A DNA stretch of 64,000 bases from Spirosoma sp. KUDC1026 (GCF_013375035.1 NZ_CP056032.1:4152001-4216000), one strand, 5' to 3'; shown: positions 1 through 10,484, counted from the stretch's first letter. Program-made: numbers and translations. Notes: a model not told the origin generated them from the sequence alone.

Positions 1-40
1 TTGAATCGACGGATTGAGTGGCGGGTTTTGTAGGGAGCGG

Positions 41-2296
41 TTACAAACGAGCGGACCGTAGTCGCAGGCTGTTGCTTACCACCGACACCGAGCTAAGCGC
101 CATAGCAGCCCCGGCAATCATGGGGCTTAGCAGGAAACCGAAGGCGGGGTACAGCACGCCAGCCGCAACAGGGATACCGATCAGGTTGTAGATAAACGCC
201 CAGAACAGGTTCTGGCGGATGGTCTGCACGGTACGGCGGGAGAGGTACAGCGCTTTAGGAACACTCATCAGGTCGGAGGTAATCAGCGTCATTTTGGCCA
301 CGTCCATGGCAATGTCGGAGCCTTTCCCCATCGCAATGCTTACGTCGGCCTGGGCCAGCGCCTGCGAGTCGTTGATACCGTCACCAACCATAGCCACGAC
401 CTTGCCACTACGTTGTAGCTCCTGCACAAACTCTGCTTTGTCGGTGGGGAGTACCTCGGACCGGTAATGTTGCAACCCAACCTGACCCGCTACGGCAGCC
501 GCCGTCTGGGCGTTGTCGCCAGTAAGCATATAAACAGCAATACCTCGTTTCTGTAGCGTTTCGACGGCCTGCTTCGAGGTCGCTTTGACGGGGTCAGCAA
601 TGGCGATTAGCGCTAGTACCTGCTCGCTGTCGGCGAAAAAGACAACGGTTTTGGCCTGTCCCTGCCAGTTGGCTGCCTGCTGCGATACATCTTCAGACAG
701 CGTAATGCCACGCTCGGTCAGCAAGGCCCGATTACCGATGCTATAAGTTTCTTCGCCGGATCGCGCCATTACACCTTTGCCCGTTACGCTGGTAAAATCG
801 GTAAGCGTAGCGCCCGTTACGTTCTGTCCAGTCAGATAGGTCGTTACAGCTGACGCGAGCGGGTGTTCCGACTGGGCTTCCAGAGCGTATAACACGGGTT
901 GAAGTTCATCCTGCAGTTCAGCAGTACCATTCCAGCGAATGTCGGTGACTACGGGTCGGCCTTCGGTCAGCGTACCGGTTTTGTCCAGCACCACGGCGTT
1001 GACTTTATAGCCCAGTTCCAGGCTTTCGGCGTCTTTGATCAGGATGTTGTTCTCGGCTCCTTTCCCTACCCCCACCATGATGGCTGTAGGCGTTGCCAGT
1101 CCCAGGGCGCAGGGGCAGGCAATGACCAGCACCGTAACGGAGGTTAGCAGGGCCGTGGTCAGGGCATTATCGCCACCTACCAGCAGCCAGGCTACGAACG
1201 TCAGGCCGGCAATCCCCAGCACCACGGGTACGAAAATCCCGGCGATCTTGTCGACCAGTTTCTGCACCGGCGCTTTGCTGCCCTGGGCTTCCTGTACCAT
1301 CCGGATGATCTGCGCCAGCAACGTACCGCCCCCCACCTGCTCGGCCTGGAAGCGGAAACTGCCTTTCTGATTGATTGTCCCGGCAAACACCTTCGCGCCC
1401 GTCTGCTTCTCGACCGGCACCGGCTCACCCGAAATCATACTCTCGTCTACGTACGATCCGCCCGACTCGACCCGCCCGTCCACCGGAATTCGTTCCCCCG
1501 GCCGGACTATGAGCAGATTACCGACGCGCACCTCCGCTATAGAAATTTCGCGTTCGGTCGTTCCCTCGACGATGCGCACCGTTTTAGGTTGCAGCCCCAT
1601 CAGTTTCCGAATGGCCGACGAGGTATTCGACTTCGCCCGTTCTTCGAGCAGTTTACCCAGCAGAATAAACGTAATAACGACCGAGGCCGCTTCGAAATAG
1701 ACTTGCGGCTCCAGCCCCCGACGGAGCCAGAAATCCGGATTGAGCAGATTAAACAGGCTGAACAGAAACGCGATGCCCGTACTGAGCGCGACCAGCGTAT
1801 CCATGTTCGCTTTACCGTGACTCGCCTGCTTCCCCGCATTCCGAAAGAACGGCCCACCCAACCAGAAAACAACTGGGGCCGCAAGGGCCAGCATAATCCA
1901 GTTGCCCAGCGGCCAGCCCATGCCGAACATACCGATCAGCACGACAGGTATGGACAACACGACGGCCCAGATCGTTCGGCGTTTCAGTTGTTCGTAGTGT
2001 TGCTGCTGCGCCTGTTGTTGCACTTCCTGCGGGTCTTCGGCATCAATCACCAGGTCGTATCCGATGGCCCGAATCGTATTCTGCAGATCAGCGGGCGTAA
2101 CGACTTTGGGGTCGTACTGAACCCAGGCATCCTGATTGGCGTAGTTAACCCCCGCGTCAACGACACCGGGCGTATTTTTCAGCATGGATTCGACGCTGAC
2201 GGCGCAGGCCGCACAGCTCATTTCCAGAACCGGATATGTTTTTTTTACGGCTGCCGAAGTCGATTTCTTCGTCGGAGCCGTCTCGTTCGTTGTCAT
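41..2296 (-). CDS. copA: Heavy-metal (copper-type) translocating P1B ATPase
   Basis: Inner-membrane ATPase expected to export Cu(I) or a related soft metal from the cytoplasm. One N-terminal HMA domain carries the metal motif CAAC near residue 28. The membrane CPC motif (IACPCALG) is near residues 395-398, the phosphorylated Asp is in DKTGTLT near residue 438, SEHPLA is the HP motif of the nucleotide domain, and GDGIND is near residue 638. About 751 residues is normal for the family. The ATG at 2296 is preferred because an AAGGAG stretch (2305-2310 on the complement) sits just upstream; a start nine codons earlier is also open. The divergent neighbour is a Crp/Fnr-like regulator. Copper specificity is inferred from CPC plus CxxC; no metal was shown. 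Confidence 0.93.
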   Translation of the reverse strand: MTTNETAPTKKSTSAAVKKTYPVLEMSCAACAVSVESMLKNTPGVVDAGVNYANQDAWVQYDPKVVTPADLQNTIRAIGYDLVIDAEDPQEVQQQAQQQHYEQLKRRTIWAVVLSIPVVLIGMFGMGWPLGNWIMLALAAPVVFWLGGPFFRNAGKQASHGKANMDTLVALSTGIAFLFSLFNLLNPDFWLRRGLEPQVYFEAASVVITFILLGKLLEERAKSNTSSAIRKLMGLQPKTVRIVEGTTEREISIAEVRVGNLLIVRPGERIPVDGRVESGGSYVDESMISGEPVPVEKQTGAKVFAGTINQKGSFRFQAEQVGGGTLLAQIIRMVQEAQGSKAPVQKLVDKIAGIFVPVVLGIAGLTFVAWLLVGGDNALTTALLTSVTVLVIACPCALGLATPTAIMVGVGKGAENNILIKDAESLELGYKVNAVVLDKTGTLTEGRPVVTDIRWNGTAELQDELQPVLYALEAQSEHPLASAVTTYLTGQNVTGATLTDFTSVTGKGVMARSGEETYSIGNRALLTERGITLSEDVSQQAANWQGQAKTVVFFADSEQVLALIAIADPVKATSKQAVETLQKRGIAVYMLTGDNAQTAAAVAGQVGLQHYRSEVLPTDKAEFVQELQRSGKVVAMVGDGINDSQALAQADVSIAMGKGSDIAMDVAKMTLITSDLMSVPKALYLSRRTVQTIRQNLFWAFIYNLIGIPVAAGVLYPAFGFLLSPMIAGAAMALSSVSVVSNSLRLRSARL

Positions 2297-2574
2297 AACG
2301 TAGTCTCCTTTCTTACCAAACAAAGTTCGTCCGAAAGAAAGTCCGATGCGTTATGGAATTGCGGGTGGTCTGTGTAGAATTTTACGGCCACCCCGTATGG
2401 TTGCTCAACTTTTAACCTGTTCATACAGGTTGTCCCGCTCGCGTTGTAGATTGGTCGCTGAGTTTATAGTTTTCTCTTTCTCCCCTAGGACTTTCATCGG
2501 AAAATACGCCACGGTTGAAGTAAGTACCCTGAATAACCTTGGTCCTGCGAAAGTGCTGTTCCCAGCTTTTAACC

Positions 2575-3159
2575 ATGCCCGACGCCATCACCCTACTCAA
2601 ACAGACTACGGACGCAATCGCTCCACTCCAACCCGACGACTGGCAGGCTTTCGTGACCATCTGGAAACCCTTTTCGGCGAAGCGGAAAGAAGTGCTTACG
2701 GCGACAGGTGAACGGGAAGCATACCTGTATTTTGTGGTCGAAGGCGTGCAGCGCGTCTATTACCTGGACGATCAGGACCGGGAAGCAACGCTGGTCTTTA
2801 CGTACGCCCCTTCCTTCGGCGGGGTGATTGACTCGCTGATGCTGCAACAACCTTCCCGCTATTTCTACGAAACACTAACACCCTCTACGTTTCTACGCGC
2901 ATCGTTTCAGGAATTACAGACGGTCATGCACAGTCGGCCAGCCATCGAGTCCATGGTTCGGCTGGGAATGACCCATACGCTATCGGGTGTTCTGGAACGT
3001 CTGGTGGAATTGCAATGCTATTCGGCCGCCGAGAAGATGCGGAAGCTCCTGCAACGGAGCCCGCACCTGCTCCAGCTGATTCCGCACAAATACCTGGCGA
3101 ACTACATCGGCGTTGACGCCACGAATTTTAGTAAGCTCATGAATAGCATTCGCATCTGA
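2575..3159 (+). CDS. Crp/Fnr-family transcriptional regulator
   Basis: A 194-residue protein with the layout of small Bacteroidota Crp/Fnr regulators. It has an N-terminal cyclic-nucleotide-binding-like beta domain (residues ~20-115, with YLYFVVEGVQRVYY and a following acidic turn), a long dimerisation helix, and a short C-terminal region (HKYLANYIGVDATNFSKLMN) in place of a standard winged helix. The ATG at 2575 is chosen; an upstream TTG would add 12 residues that do not look coding. It is transcribed away from the metal-exporting ATPase across about 280 bp, so regulation of that gene is possible. No ligand can be read from the sequence. Confidence 0.82.
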   Translation: MPDAITLLKQTTDAIAPLQPDDWQAFVTIWKPFSAKRKEVLTATGEREAYLYFVVEGVQRVYYLDDQDREATLVFTYAPSFGGVIDSLMLQQPSRYFYETLTPSTFLRASFQELQTVMHSRPAIESMVRLGMTHTLSGVLERLVELQCYSAAEKMRKLLQRSPHLLQLIPHKYLANYIGVDATNFSKLMNSIRI

Positions 3160-3232
3160 AATCTTGGTAAATACCAACACTTGCCGAAGCGCTACCCGCC
3201 ACCTTTGCATCGCACTTTCTACTATAATCCCG

Positions 3233-3412
3233 ATGTACACACCAACCTTGCTAACCCGAATCGCGCAGGGCTTTATCCTGCTTTCCGCCCTGGCCCTTTT
3301 ATCTATCAGTGTCATGGCCTTCGCCGATCCGCAATCCGTCCTCTGTCTGATTAGCGCTACGTTACTGATCGTCAGCAAACGGGCGCTAGTCTCTAACCAG
3401 CAACGGGCATGA
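3233..3412 (+). CDS. Small two-helix membrane protein, possibly a DUF4345-like fragment
   Basis: Encodes 59 residues with two hydrophobic segments (about residues 9-29 and 35-50) and a short basic tail. The ADPQSV turn between the helices resembles the first hairpin of DUF4345 proteins, which are normally more than twice this length, so this may be a truncated copy. Its stop overlaps the next gene as ATGA, which argues that it is translated and coupled to the DinB-like gene. No function can be assigned. Confidence 0.5.
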   Translation: MYTPTLLTRIAQGFILLSALALLSISVMAFADPQSVLCLISATLLIVSKRALVSNQQRA

Positions 3413-3960
3413 GTTTGACCAACCGCGAAGCACTGCTCACGTCGCTGGAACAAGTGGTAGAGCAGCATCTGCAGGTAGCCGTCCGGCAGTTTCAGAACCT
3501 GGACGACACTTCGTTACTTAAACCAGCGCCGGACGGCGGTTGGAGCATTGCCCAGTGCCTGGCGCACCTGACCAGCTACGGCAATTATTACCTGCCCCGC
3601 ATCAAACAGGCATTGGCAGCGCAGCCCCACGCCCCAGCCAGAAACTCCGTTAGCGGAAACTGGCTAGGACGCTATTTTATCCGGCTGATGGACCCGACGG
3701 CCAGCGCTAAGAAGTTCAAAGCCGCCCGGCAGCATCGGCCTGAGAGCAACCTTTCGGGCCATACAGTTGTCGCAGAGTTTATTCAGCAACAGGAAGAACT
3801 CCTGTTCTACCTGCGCCAGGCTCGACAAGTTGATCTGGATGCGATCCGTATTCCGGTGTCAGTGGCCCTATGGCTTCGGCTGAATCTGGGCGATCTGTTC
3901 CAGTTTCTGATCGTTCACGACGAGCGACACCTTTTGCAGGCCAGGCGCAATCTGCTTTAG
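3409..3960 (+). CDS. DinB-family (DinB_2) protein
   Basis: A 183-residue four-helix-bundle protein of the DinB/YfiT superfamily. The three expected metal-binding histidines are visible: His53 in CLAHLTS, and His170 and His174 in VHDERH near the C terminus. Family members include thiol-dependent enzymes and many of unknown role, so the substrate cannot be stated. The start overlaps the preceding small membrane gene by four bases (ATGA), implying cotranscription. Confidence 0.85.
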   Translation: MSLTNREALLTSLEQVVEQHLQVAVRQFQNLDDTSLLKPAPDGGWSIAQCLAHLTSYGNYYLPRIKQALAAQPHAPARNSVSGNWLGRYFIRLMDPTASAKKFKAARQHRPESNLSGHTVVAEFIQQQEELLFYLRQARQVDLDAIRIPVSVALWLRLNLGDLFQFLIVHDERHLLQARRNLL

Positions 3961-4080
3961 TTGCCAGAATTGCCAAACGTATTAAACGTAACTCATACAA
4001 AGTTTAACTATTCCAACAAATCAGCCTATATTCCTTTTACCAGGCCCGTTTCGGTGGTATCTTTAACAGATTCCTAACTG

Positions 4081-4491
4081 ATGCGACTGATAAAACAGAG
4101 ACATAGCCCCGTTTTGTACAGACTTTTTTGTCTGCTGATGGCGCTGCATGTCCTTAATTTCAGCGTCGACTCCCCCGACCGGTACAACCGATCAACGACG
4201 CTCATTCAGGATCAGGAAGACCTCTCGATCAATGACATTGAGAGCATCAGCGAGCTGCTGCTGGAAGAGTGCCTTGGCCTGGTCAACGCCGTTCCTGAGC
4301 ACGACGAACACGACGAGGAAGCGGGGCAGCTCCTCTCGCTCCAGGATTATATCTTCACGCAGACGTTTACGCTACGTCCCCCCGCCCGCTCGATCCATTT
4401 CCTGCATACCGCTGTGATTACGTTCACATCGACGCCCGTTTCTACCTACGTGCCGGATATTACGTCTCCCCCGCCCCAGGGCATTTGTTAA
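4081..4491 (+). CDS. Small exported His/Asp-rich protein heading the RND efflux operon
   Basis: A 136-residue protein with one N-terminal hydrophobic segment (residues ~13-28), an acidic middle, and a short metal-ligand-like cluster EHDEHDEE near residues 78-85. The C terminus is Pro-rich. Similar small exported proteins often precede RND operons in Bacteroidota, and the acidic/His cluster suggests metal binding, but this is inference. A weak -7-like box, TATCTTTA, lies at 4058-4065. The adaptor gene begins 163 bp downstream on the same strand. Confidence 0.6.
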   Translation: MRLIKQRHSPVLYRLFCLLMALHVLNFSVDSPDRYNRSTTLIQDQEDLSINDIESISELLLEECLGLVNAVPEHDEHDEEAGQLLSLQDYIFTQTFTLRPPARSIHFLHTAVITFTSTPVSTYVPDITSPPPQGIC

Positions 4492-4654
4492 GTTAGTCCC
4501 CATTGGGCGACTTTCTATGGACTTTTCTGACTGACAACTCCTCCGGAGCTGATCAGCCACGTCCGTTCGGGTCACCCCCGCTGCGCTGTCGCGCCCAATC
4601 TTACTGCAACCAACCTGAAGCTGACTACATCGTCAGCGCTTTACTCAATTTATT

Positions 4655-5815
4655 ATGTTCACTAAACAAGTGCTGACTACCTGTGTGGTCGGCTTACTGG
4701 CCGTAGGCTGTACCGACCGGAAAACCGGCGCGGAACAGCCGGACGAAAAACTCACCCTGCCCGTTGTTGCCATCAAACGGCATAATACGGCCCTGCATCG
4801 GGAATACGTCAGTACGCTGGAAGCCGTACAAAACGTCGAAATCCGGGCCCGGGTGTCCGGCTTTCTGGAAAAAATTCACGTTGACGAAGGGCAGCCGGTC
4901 CGGAGAGGGCAGCTTCTTTTTACGCTCAATGCGGCCGAGTACCGCGCAGAAGTCGACAAGGCCAAAGCGGCTTATAAAAATGCCGTTGCCAACGCCCGAA
5001 CGGCGGAGGTTGAAGTAGAACGCGTCAAACTCCTGATCGCCAAAAATATCGTTTCCAAAACCGATCTTGATCTGGCGCAGGCCAAACTGGAATCGGCCCG
5101 CGCCCAGATCGACGATGCCCGGTCGGCGCAGGCAATGGCCGCCCTACGGGTGGCCCAAGCCAGTATTCGGGCTCCCTTCGATGGCATCATCAACCGCATT
5201 CCATTGAAAATGGGTAGCCTGATCGAAGAGGGCACCCTGCTGACGACGGTATCTGACCTGAACGAAGTCTTCGCCTATTTCGACGTATCGGAACGGGAGT
5301 ACCTGGGCTTTATCAAAAACAACCGGGACCTGTTGGGTAAGGGGGCCAAGCCGGTGGAAATGCTGCTGGCCGACGAAAGTCTGTATCCGCACAAAGGCCG
5401 GATTGAGGTTATGGAAAGCGTTTTCGAAGACGGGGCCGGCACGATTGCCTTTCGCGCCCGTTTTCCCAATCCCAAACACCTGCTCAAGCACGGTTCGTCG
5501 GGCAAGGTGCGACTGGAAAACGTAATGGACAAAGCGCTGCTGGTACCGCAGCAGGCCACCTTCGAGGTGCAGGACAAGAATTACGTCTACGTGGTCGATC
5601 AGAACAACCGGGTCAAGTCCCGGAGCTTCGTTCCGCAGGGACGCACCGGTCCATACTATCTGGTTCGGTCGGGGCTGGAACCCGGCGACCGCGTTGTCTA
5701 CGAAGGCATCCAGAACATCCGGGATGGTGCCCAGATCGTTCCCCGAACAATCTCCACCGACAGTTTGTACCTGGCCAGCGCTCCTCCGGCGCAGGCAGCC
5801 ATGGCCCGTAACTAA
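4655..5815 (+). CDS. RND efflux periplasmic adaptor (membrane fusion protein)
   Basis: A 386-residue lipoprotein: signal peptide ending LLAVGC with the lipid-modified Cys near residue 19. It then has the AcrA/MexA-type order of barrel-sandwich half (VRARVSGF-like region around residues 65-75), a paired alpha-helical hairpin rich in Lys/Ala (about 95-165), the second lipoyl half (IRAPFDGIINR), beta-barrel and membrane-proximal domains. It links the inner-membrane pump to the outer-membrane channel. It is followed 14 bp later by the permease and then by the outer-membrane factor, forming a standard tripartite operon. Confidence 0.93.
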   Translation: MFTKQVLTTCVVGLLAVGCTDRKTGAEQPDEKLTLPVVAIKRHNTALHREYVSTLEAVQNVEIRARVSGFLEKIHVDEGQPVRRGQLLFTLNAAEYRAEVDKAKAAYKNAVANARTAEVEVERVKLLIAKNIVSKTDLDLAQAKLESARAQIDDARSAQAMAALRVAQASIRAPFDGIINRIPLKMGSLIEEGTLLTTVSDLNEVFAYFDVSEREYLGFIKNNRDLLGKGAKPVEMLLADESLYPHKGRIEVMESVFEDGAGTIAFRARFPNPKHLLKHGSSGKVRLENVMDKALLVPQQATFEVQDKNYVYVVDQNNRVKSRSFVPQGRTGPYYLVRSGLEPGDRVVYEGIQNIRDGAQIVPRTISTDSLYLASAPPAQAAMARN

Positions 5816-5829
5816 CCCCTTTCTGACCC

Positions 5830-8800
5830 ATGTTTGACGTATTTATCAAACGCCCCCTGCTGTCGGCCGTTATTTCCGTGCTGATTACGCTGATGGGCGT
5901 CCTGGCGCTGACGGGTCTGCCCGTCACCCAGTTTCCGGATATTGTTCCTCCCTCCGTCACCGTAACGGCTAAGTATAACGGGGCCAACGCCGAGGTCTGC
6001 ACCAAAGCTGTCGCTACGCCCCTCGAACGGGCCATCAATGGCGTGCCGGGCATGACGTACATGAACTCCGTGTCGGGCAACGACGGCACAACGCTGATTC
6101 AGGTATTTTTCCAGGTGGGGACCGACCCCGATCTGGCGGCCATGAACGTCCAGAACCGGGTTACTTCGGTCCTCGATGAGCTTCCCGCCGAGGTGATCCG
6201 GGCAGGGGTTATCACCGAAAAAGAGGTCAACAGTATGCTCCTGTACCTCAACCTGGTGAGCGACGACCCATCGGTGGATGAAAAATTTATTTACAACTTC
6301 GCCGATATCAACGTCCTGGCTGAGCTCAAACGGATCGATGGTGTAGGACTGGCCGACATCATGGGTGCCCGCGAGTACTCGATGCGGGTCTGGCTTAAGC
6401 CCGACCGGATGACGGCCTACTCCATCTCGGCCGACGACGTCGTGGAAGCTATCCAGGCCCAAAACGTCGAAGCCGCGCCGGGCAAAGCGGGTGAAAGTGC
6501 CGACCGTGCCCCGCAGGTGTTGCAGTACGTCCTGCGCTATACCGGCAAGTTTTTCGAGCCCGAGCAATACGCCAACATCGTCCTGCGGGCCAACCCCGAC
6601 GGGTCGATCCTGCGGCTGAAGGACGTGGCGCAGGTCGAGTTTGGCTCCGCCGATTACAGCGTTATTTCGCGCAATGACGGGCGCCCGTCGGCGGCTATCA
6701 TGCTCAAACAGCGGCCCGGCTCGAACGCCCGCGAGATCATTGCCAGCGTCAAAGAGCGCATGGCCGAGCTGAAGGAAGAAACCTTCCCGCCGGGCATGAC
6801 CTACAACTTCGCTTATGATGTTTCGCGCTTTCTGGACGCGTCGATTCACGAAGTGGTGCGTACGCTGCTGGAAGCCTTTGTACTGGTTTTCCTTGTCGTC
6901 TTCCTGTTTCTGCAGGACTGGCGCTCCACGCTGATCTGTGCGCTGGTGGTGCCGGTTGCGCTGGTGGGTGCGTTTGCCTTCATGAGCCTGATCGGCTTTT
7001 CGATCAACCTGCTTACTCTGTTTGCGCTGGTACTGGCCATCGGGATTGTGGTCGATGACGGCATTGTCGTCGTCGAAGCTGTACATGCCAAGATGGCCGA
7101 AGGTTTACCACCCCGAGCCGCTACGTTTGCCGCCATGCGCGAAATCAGCAGCGCCCTGATCGCCATTACGCTGGTAATGGCCGCGGTATTCATTCCGGTA
7201 GCTTTCCTATCGGGTCCAGTTGGCGTTTTTTATCGGCAGTTTTCGCTGACGCTGGCCGTCGCCATCCTACTGTCGGGACTGAATGCGCTGACGCTGACAC
7301 CCGCCCTCTGCGCGCTTTTGTTGCGCCCGCACCAGCACGAGCCTCAGACGGGTTTACTGGCTCGTTTCTTTGCCGGATTCAACCGGCTGTTTGACCGACT
7401 GACGGGCCGGTATCAGGGTCTACTCCGCCGGACAGTCAGTCGACGGGTGATTACGATGGGACTGTTGCTGGCCTTTGTGGCTGGTACCTGGGGCGTTAAC
7501 CTGGTGCTGCCCGGTGGTTTTATTCCTACCGAGGACCAGGGCATGATCTACGTCAACGTAACGACGCCCGCCGGAGCTACCGTGCAGCGAACCGAGGACG
7601 TTATGGCGCAGATTCAGCGGGTAGCCTCGACGCTGGAAGCGGTCGAGAACGTATCAACACTTTCCGGCTTCAGTCTGCTGACCGACGGGGCTGGAGCGTC
7701 CTACGGCATGGGTATGATCAACCTGAAAAACTGGGACGAACGTAAGCAGTCGGTCGATGACCTGATTGCCGAACTGGAACAGAAAACCCGGCATATCCAG
7801 GGGGCCAGCATCCAGTATTTCTCGCCCCCAACGGTACCCGGCTTCGGCAACTCCAGCGGGTTCGAACTCCGGATGCTCGACAAAACCGGCAGGGGCGATC
7901 TTCAAAAAACGCAGCAGGTAGCTATGGCGTTTATCGACTCGCTGAAGAAGCAACCGGCCATTGCCGACGCCTTCACAAGCTTCGACCCCAGCTATCCGCA
8001 GTACATGCTGCACGTCGATCAGGACAAAGCAGCTCAAAAAGGCGTCTCGATCGAGAATGCCATGGGCACGCTGCAAACGCTGATGGGCAGTTTTTACGCC
8101 ACCAATTTCATCCGGTTTGGGCAGATGTACCGCGTGTTTGTTCAGGCCGCGCCCGAGTACCGGACAAAACCCGAGGACGTACTCACCATGCGGGTGAAGA
8201 ACAAAGACGGCGAGATGGTGCCTTACTCGAACTTCATCCGGCTGGAGCGCGTCTACGGACCTGAGCAGCTGACCCGCTACAACATGTACACCTCGGCGCT
8301 GATCAACGGATCGGCGGCACCGGGCTACAGCAGTGGCGATGCACTGGCTGCCATTCAGGCCGTGGCCGAGAAAAATCTGCCGCGTGGGTACTCATTCGAG
8401 TGGTCGGGTATGTCGCGCGAGGAGATTCTATCGGGTAATCAGGCAGTGTACATCTTTCTGGTCTGTCTGGTGTTTATCTACCTCCTGCTGGTAGCCCAGT
8501 ACGAAAGTCTGTTTCTACCCCTCCCCGTCCTGCTGGGCTTGCCCGCCGGCATTTTCGGCTCGTTTCTGTGCCTGCAGCTGGCTGGTTTGCAGAATAACAT
8601 CTACGCCCAAGTAGCGCTGGTCATGCTGATCGGGCTGCTGGGGAAAAACGCCATTCTGATTGTGGAGTTTGCCAACCAGCGCCGAAAAGAAGGGCTATCG
8701 ATTTGGGAAGCCGCCATTGACGGAGCCGTTACCCGCCTGCGCCCCATCCTGATGACCTCGTTTGCGTTCATCGCCGGGCTGATTCCGCTCTGTATTGCGT

Positions 8801-9015
8801 CGGGCGCGGGTGCCCTCGGGAACCGGTCAATCGGTACGGCGGCCGCCGGGGGCATGCTCATCGGCACCCTCTTCGGGCTGGTGCTCATTCCTGGTCTGTA
8901 CGTTCTGTTTGCCTCGCTGGCCGAACGCGTCAGCCCACCCGCGTCGGATCACGACGATGCGATTCATTCCATTTCCACTAAATCTGCAGTTAACGGTGTC
9001 GTTCACGAATCATAA
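5830..9015 (+). CDS. RND efflux permease, HAE1 (AcrB-like) family
   Basis: A 1061-residue inner-membrane proton/drug antiporter. It starts with the canonical MFDVFIKRP helix, has two large periplasmic loops and about twelve membrane helices. The proton-relay Asp pair is present in TM4 (GIVVDDGIVVVEAV), and the TM10-12 block contains GLLGKNAILIVEFA. Length matches AcrB-class hydrophobic-drug pumps rather than short metal pumps. It sits between its adaptor and its outer-membrane channel. Substrates cannot be deduced; the adjacent acidic/His-rich protein and the copA locus do not prove metal transport. Confidence 0.95.
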   Translation: MFDVFIKRPLLSAVISVLITLMGVLALTGLPVTQFPDIVPPSVTVTAKYNGANAEVCTKAVATPLERAINGVPGMTYMNSVSGNDGTTLIQVFFQVGTDPDLAAMNVQNRVTSVLDELPAEVIRAGVITEKEVNSMLLYLNLVSDDPSVDEKFIYNFADINVLAELKRIDGVGLADIMGAREYSMRVWLKPDRMTAYSISADDVVEAIQAQNVEAAPGKAGESADRAPQVLQYVLRYTGKFFEPEQYANIVLRANPDGSILRLKDVAQVEFGSADYSVISRNDGRPSAAIMLKQRPGSNAREIIASVKERMAELKEETFPPGMTYNFAYDVSRFLDASIHEVVRTLLEAFVLVFLVVFLFLQDWRSTLICALVVPVALVGAFAFMSLIGFSINLLTLFALVLAIGIVVDDGIVVVEAVHAKMAEGLPPRAATFAAMREISSALIAITLVMAAVFIPVAFLSGPVGVFYRQFSLTLAVAILLSGLNALTLTPALCALLLRPHQHEPQTGLLARFFAGFNRLFDRLTGRYQGLLRRTVSRRVITMGLLLAFVAGTWGVNLVLPGGFIPTEDQGMIYVNVTTPAGATVQRTEDVMAQIQRVASTLEAVENVSTLSGFSLLTDGAGASYGMGMINLKNWDERKQSVDDLIAELEQKTRHIQGASIQYFSPPTVPGFGNSSGFELRMLDKTGRGDLQKTQQVAMAFIDSLKKQPAIADAFTSFDPSYPQYMLHVDQDKAAQKGVSIENAMGTLQTLMGSFYATNFIRFGQMYRVFVQAAPEYRTKPEDVLTMRVKNKDGEMVPYSNFIRLERVYGPEQLTRYNMYTSALINGSAAPGYSSGDALAAIQAVAEKNLPRGYSFEWSGMSREEILSGNQAVYIFLVCLVFIYLLLVAQYESLFLPLPVLLGLPAGIFGSFLCLQLAGLQNNIYAQVALVMLIGLLGKNAILIVEFANQRRKEGLSIWEAAIDGAVTRLRPILMTSFAFIAGLIPLCIASGAGALGNRSIGTAAAGGMLIGTLFGLVLIPGLYVLFASLAERVSPPASDHDDAIHSISTKSAVNGVVHES

Positions 9016-10471
9016 AGTAGTTTTCTGTCTATTTCTGGGCGTATCGGTCGCGCTGAGCAGTTGCCAGGTGGCCAAGGTACCGGCCTCATCGCCCGCTATT
9101 TCTGTTCCGGATTCCTACGTAGATCGGGTTAACGCCAATGGTCCCAATCCGGGGATGACGGATTCGCTGGGGATTGGCGATTTGCCCTACCGAACACTGT
9201 TTACCGACGACAGGCTGGTGGCACTGATCGATACGGCAGTAGCGCGTAACCTCGATCTAAAAATCGCCTGGCAGCGCATCGCCGTCGCGCAGGCGAATTA
9301 CGGGATCAGCCGGGGTGCCCTGCTCCCTCAGGTCGATGCCGTAGCGACAACGGGAGTCGATCGATTTGGGCGGTACACGCTCAATGGGGTAGGTAACTTC
9401 GACACCAATCTCTCCGATAACGTAACGGGCTCCAGCCTGATTCCCAACCCCACGCCCGACTTTTTCGTTGGTTTCCGAAGCAACTGGGAAGTCGATATCT
9501 GGGGTAAACTTCAGAACCGCCGAAATGCAGCCTACAAGCGTGTGATGGCCTCGCAGGAAGGACGCCACCTGTTACTGACAACGCTTATCTCTGACGTATC
9601 ACGGCTGTATTATACCCTCCTGGCGCTGGACGGTGAACTCGAAATCATCCGCGAGAACGTTACGCTGCAGCAGCAGGCGGTTGAACTGGTGGAGGTGCAA
9701 AAAGCCGCGGGGCGGGTTACGGAGCTGGCCGTTCAGCAGTTCCGGGCCCAGTTACTGAATACGCAGAGCCTGGCAGGTGGGGTACAGCAGCAGATCGTCG
9801 ATACCGAAAATCAGCTGAACGTTCTGCTGGGTCGCTATCCGAGACCCGTTCCGCGGGGCGTATCCATCCGGGACCAGCAGTTGCCGCCGACCCTGCTGGC
9901 TGGTATTCCCGCGCAGCTCCTGCAACGACGTCCCGACATCCGACAGGCAGAGCGGGAACTGGATGCGGCTAACATCGACGTAGCCGTAGCCAGAGCCGAG
10001 TTTCTGCCGTCGCTCAACCTGAGTCCGTACCTGGGTCTGAATGCCTTCCGGCCCGATGTGCTGCTCAATCCCCAGTCGGTAGCGGCTGGAATTCTGGGTG
10101 GCCTGGCTGCGCCAGTCTTTAACCGACGTCTGCTGAAAGGCAATCTGCGGATCTCGCAGGCACAGAGTCAGGAAGCGTACTACACCTACCAGCGAACGGT
10201 GCTGACGGGCGTATCGGAAGTGACGACTAGTCTGAAAGGGTTGGAAAACTACCGCAGCGTGGCCGACCTGCAGACCAAAGAAGTAGCCGAACTGCGCCTG
10301 GCCGCAACCACCTCCGACGATCTGTTCGGCACCGGCTACGCAACGTATCTGGAAGTCATCACGGCTCAACGATCAATCCTGCAGGCCGAACTGAATCTGA
10401 TGAACACCAAACGGGCTCAGTTTCTGTCGCTGGTGGATCTGTATCGTGCCCTCGGGGGCGGATGGAATTAA
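8957..10471 (+). CDS. Outer-membrane efflux lipoprotein, NodT/OprM type
   Basis: A TolC-like channel of about 504 residues with two OEP repeats and a lipoprotein signal ending ALSSC. The frame is certain, the start is not: ATG at 8957 overlaps the permease by 59 bp, while GTG at 8996 would give a more typical 22-residue lipoprotein signal and a 20 bp overlap. Conserved features include DLKIAWQRI in the first helix and LLQRRPDIRQAERELDAAN in the second repeat. It completes the tripartite pump with the two genes upstream. Confidence 0.9.
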   Translation: MRFIPFPLNLQLTVSFTNHKVVFCLFLGVSVALSSCQVAKVPASSPAISVPDSYVDRVNANGPNPGMTDSLGIGDLPYRTLFTDDRLVALIDTAVARNLDLKIAWQRIAVAQANYGISRGALLPQVDAVATTGVDRFGRYTLNGVGNFDTNLSDNVTGSSLIPNPTPDFFVGFRSNWEVDIWGKLQNRRNAAYKRVMASQEGRHLLLTTLISDVSRLYYTLLALDGELEIIRENVTLQQQAVELVEVQKAAGRVTELAVQQFRAQLLNTQSLAGGVQQQIVDTENQLNVLLGRYPRPVPRGVSIRDQQLPPTLLAGIPAQLLQRRPDIRQAERELDAANIDVAVARAEFLPSLNLSPYLGLNAFRPDVLLNPQSVAAGILGGLAAPVFNRRLLKGNLRISQAQSQEAYYTYQRTVLTGVSEVTTSLKGLENYRSVADLQTKEVAELRLAATTSDDLFGTGYATYLEVITAQRSILQAELNLMNTKRAQFLSLVDLYRALGGGWN

Positions 10472-10484
10472 CTAACGTAAAAAC

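Noticed and set aside
1589-2377. Long open frame antisense to the copper ATPase
   Set aside because: Composition is a by-product of the opposite gene; no motif; it overlaps a well-supported gene entirely.
5812-7086. Long open frame antisense to the first RND permease
   Set aside because: Low-complexity composition rich in Arg, His, Gly and Asp; it mirrors the codon bias of the conserved permease gene.
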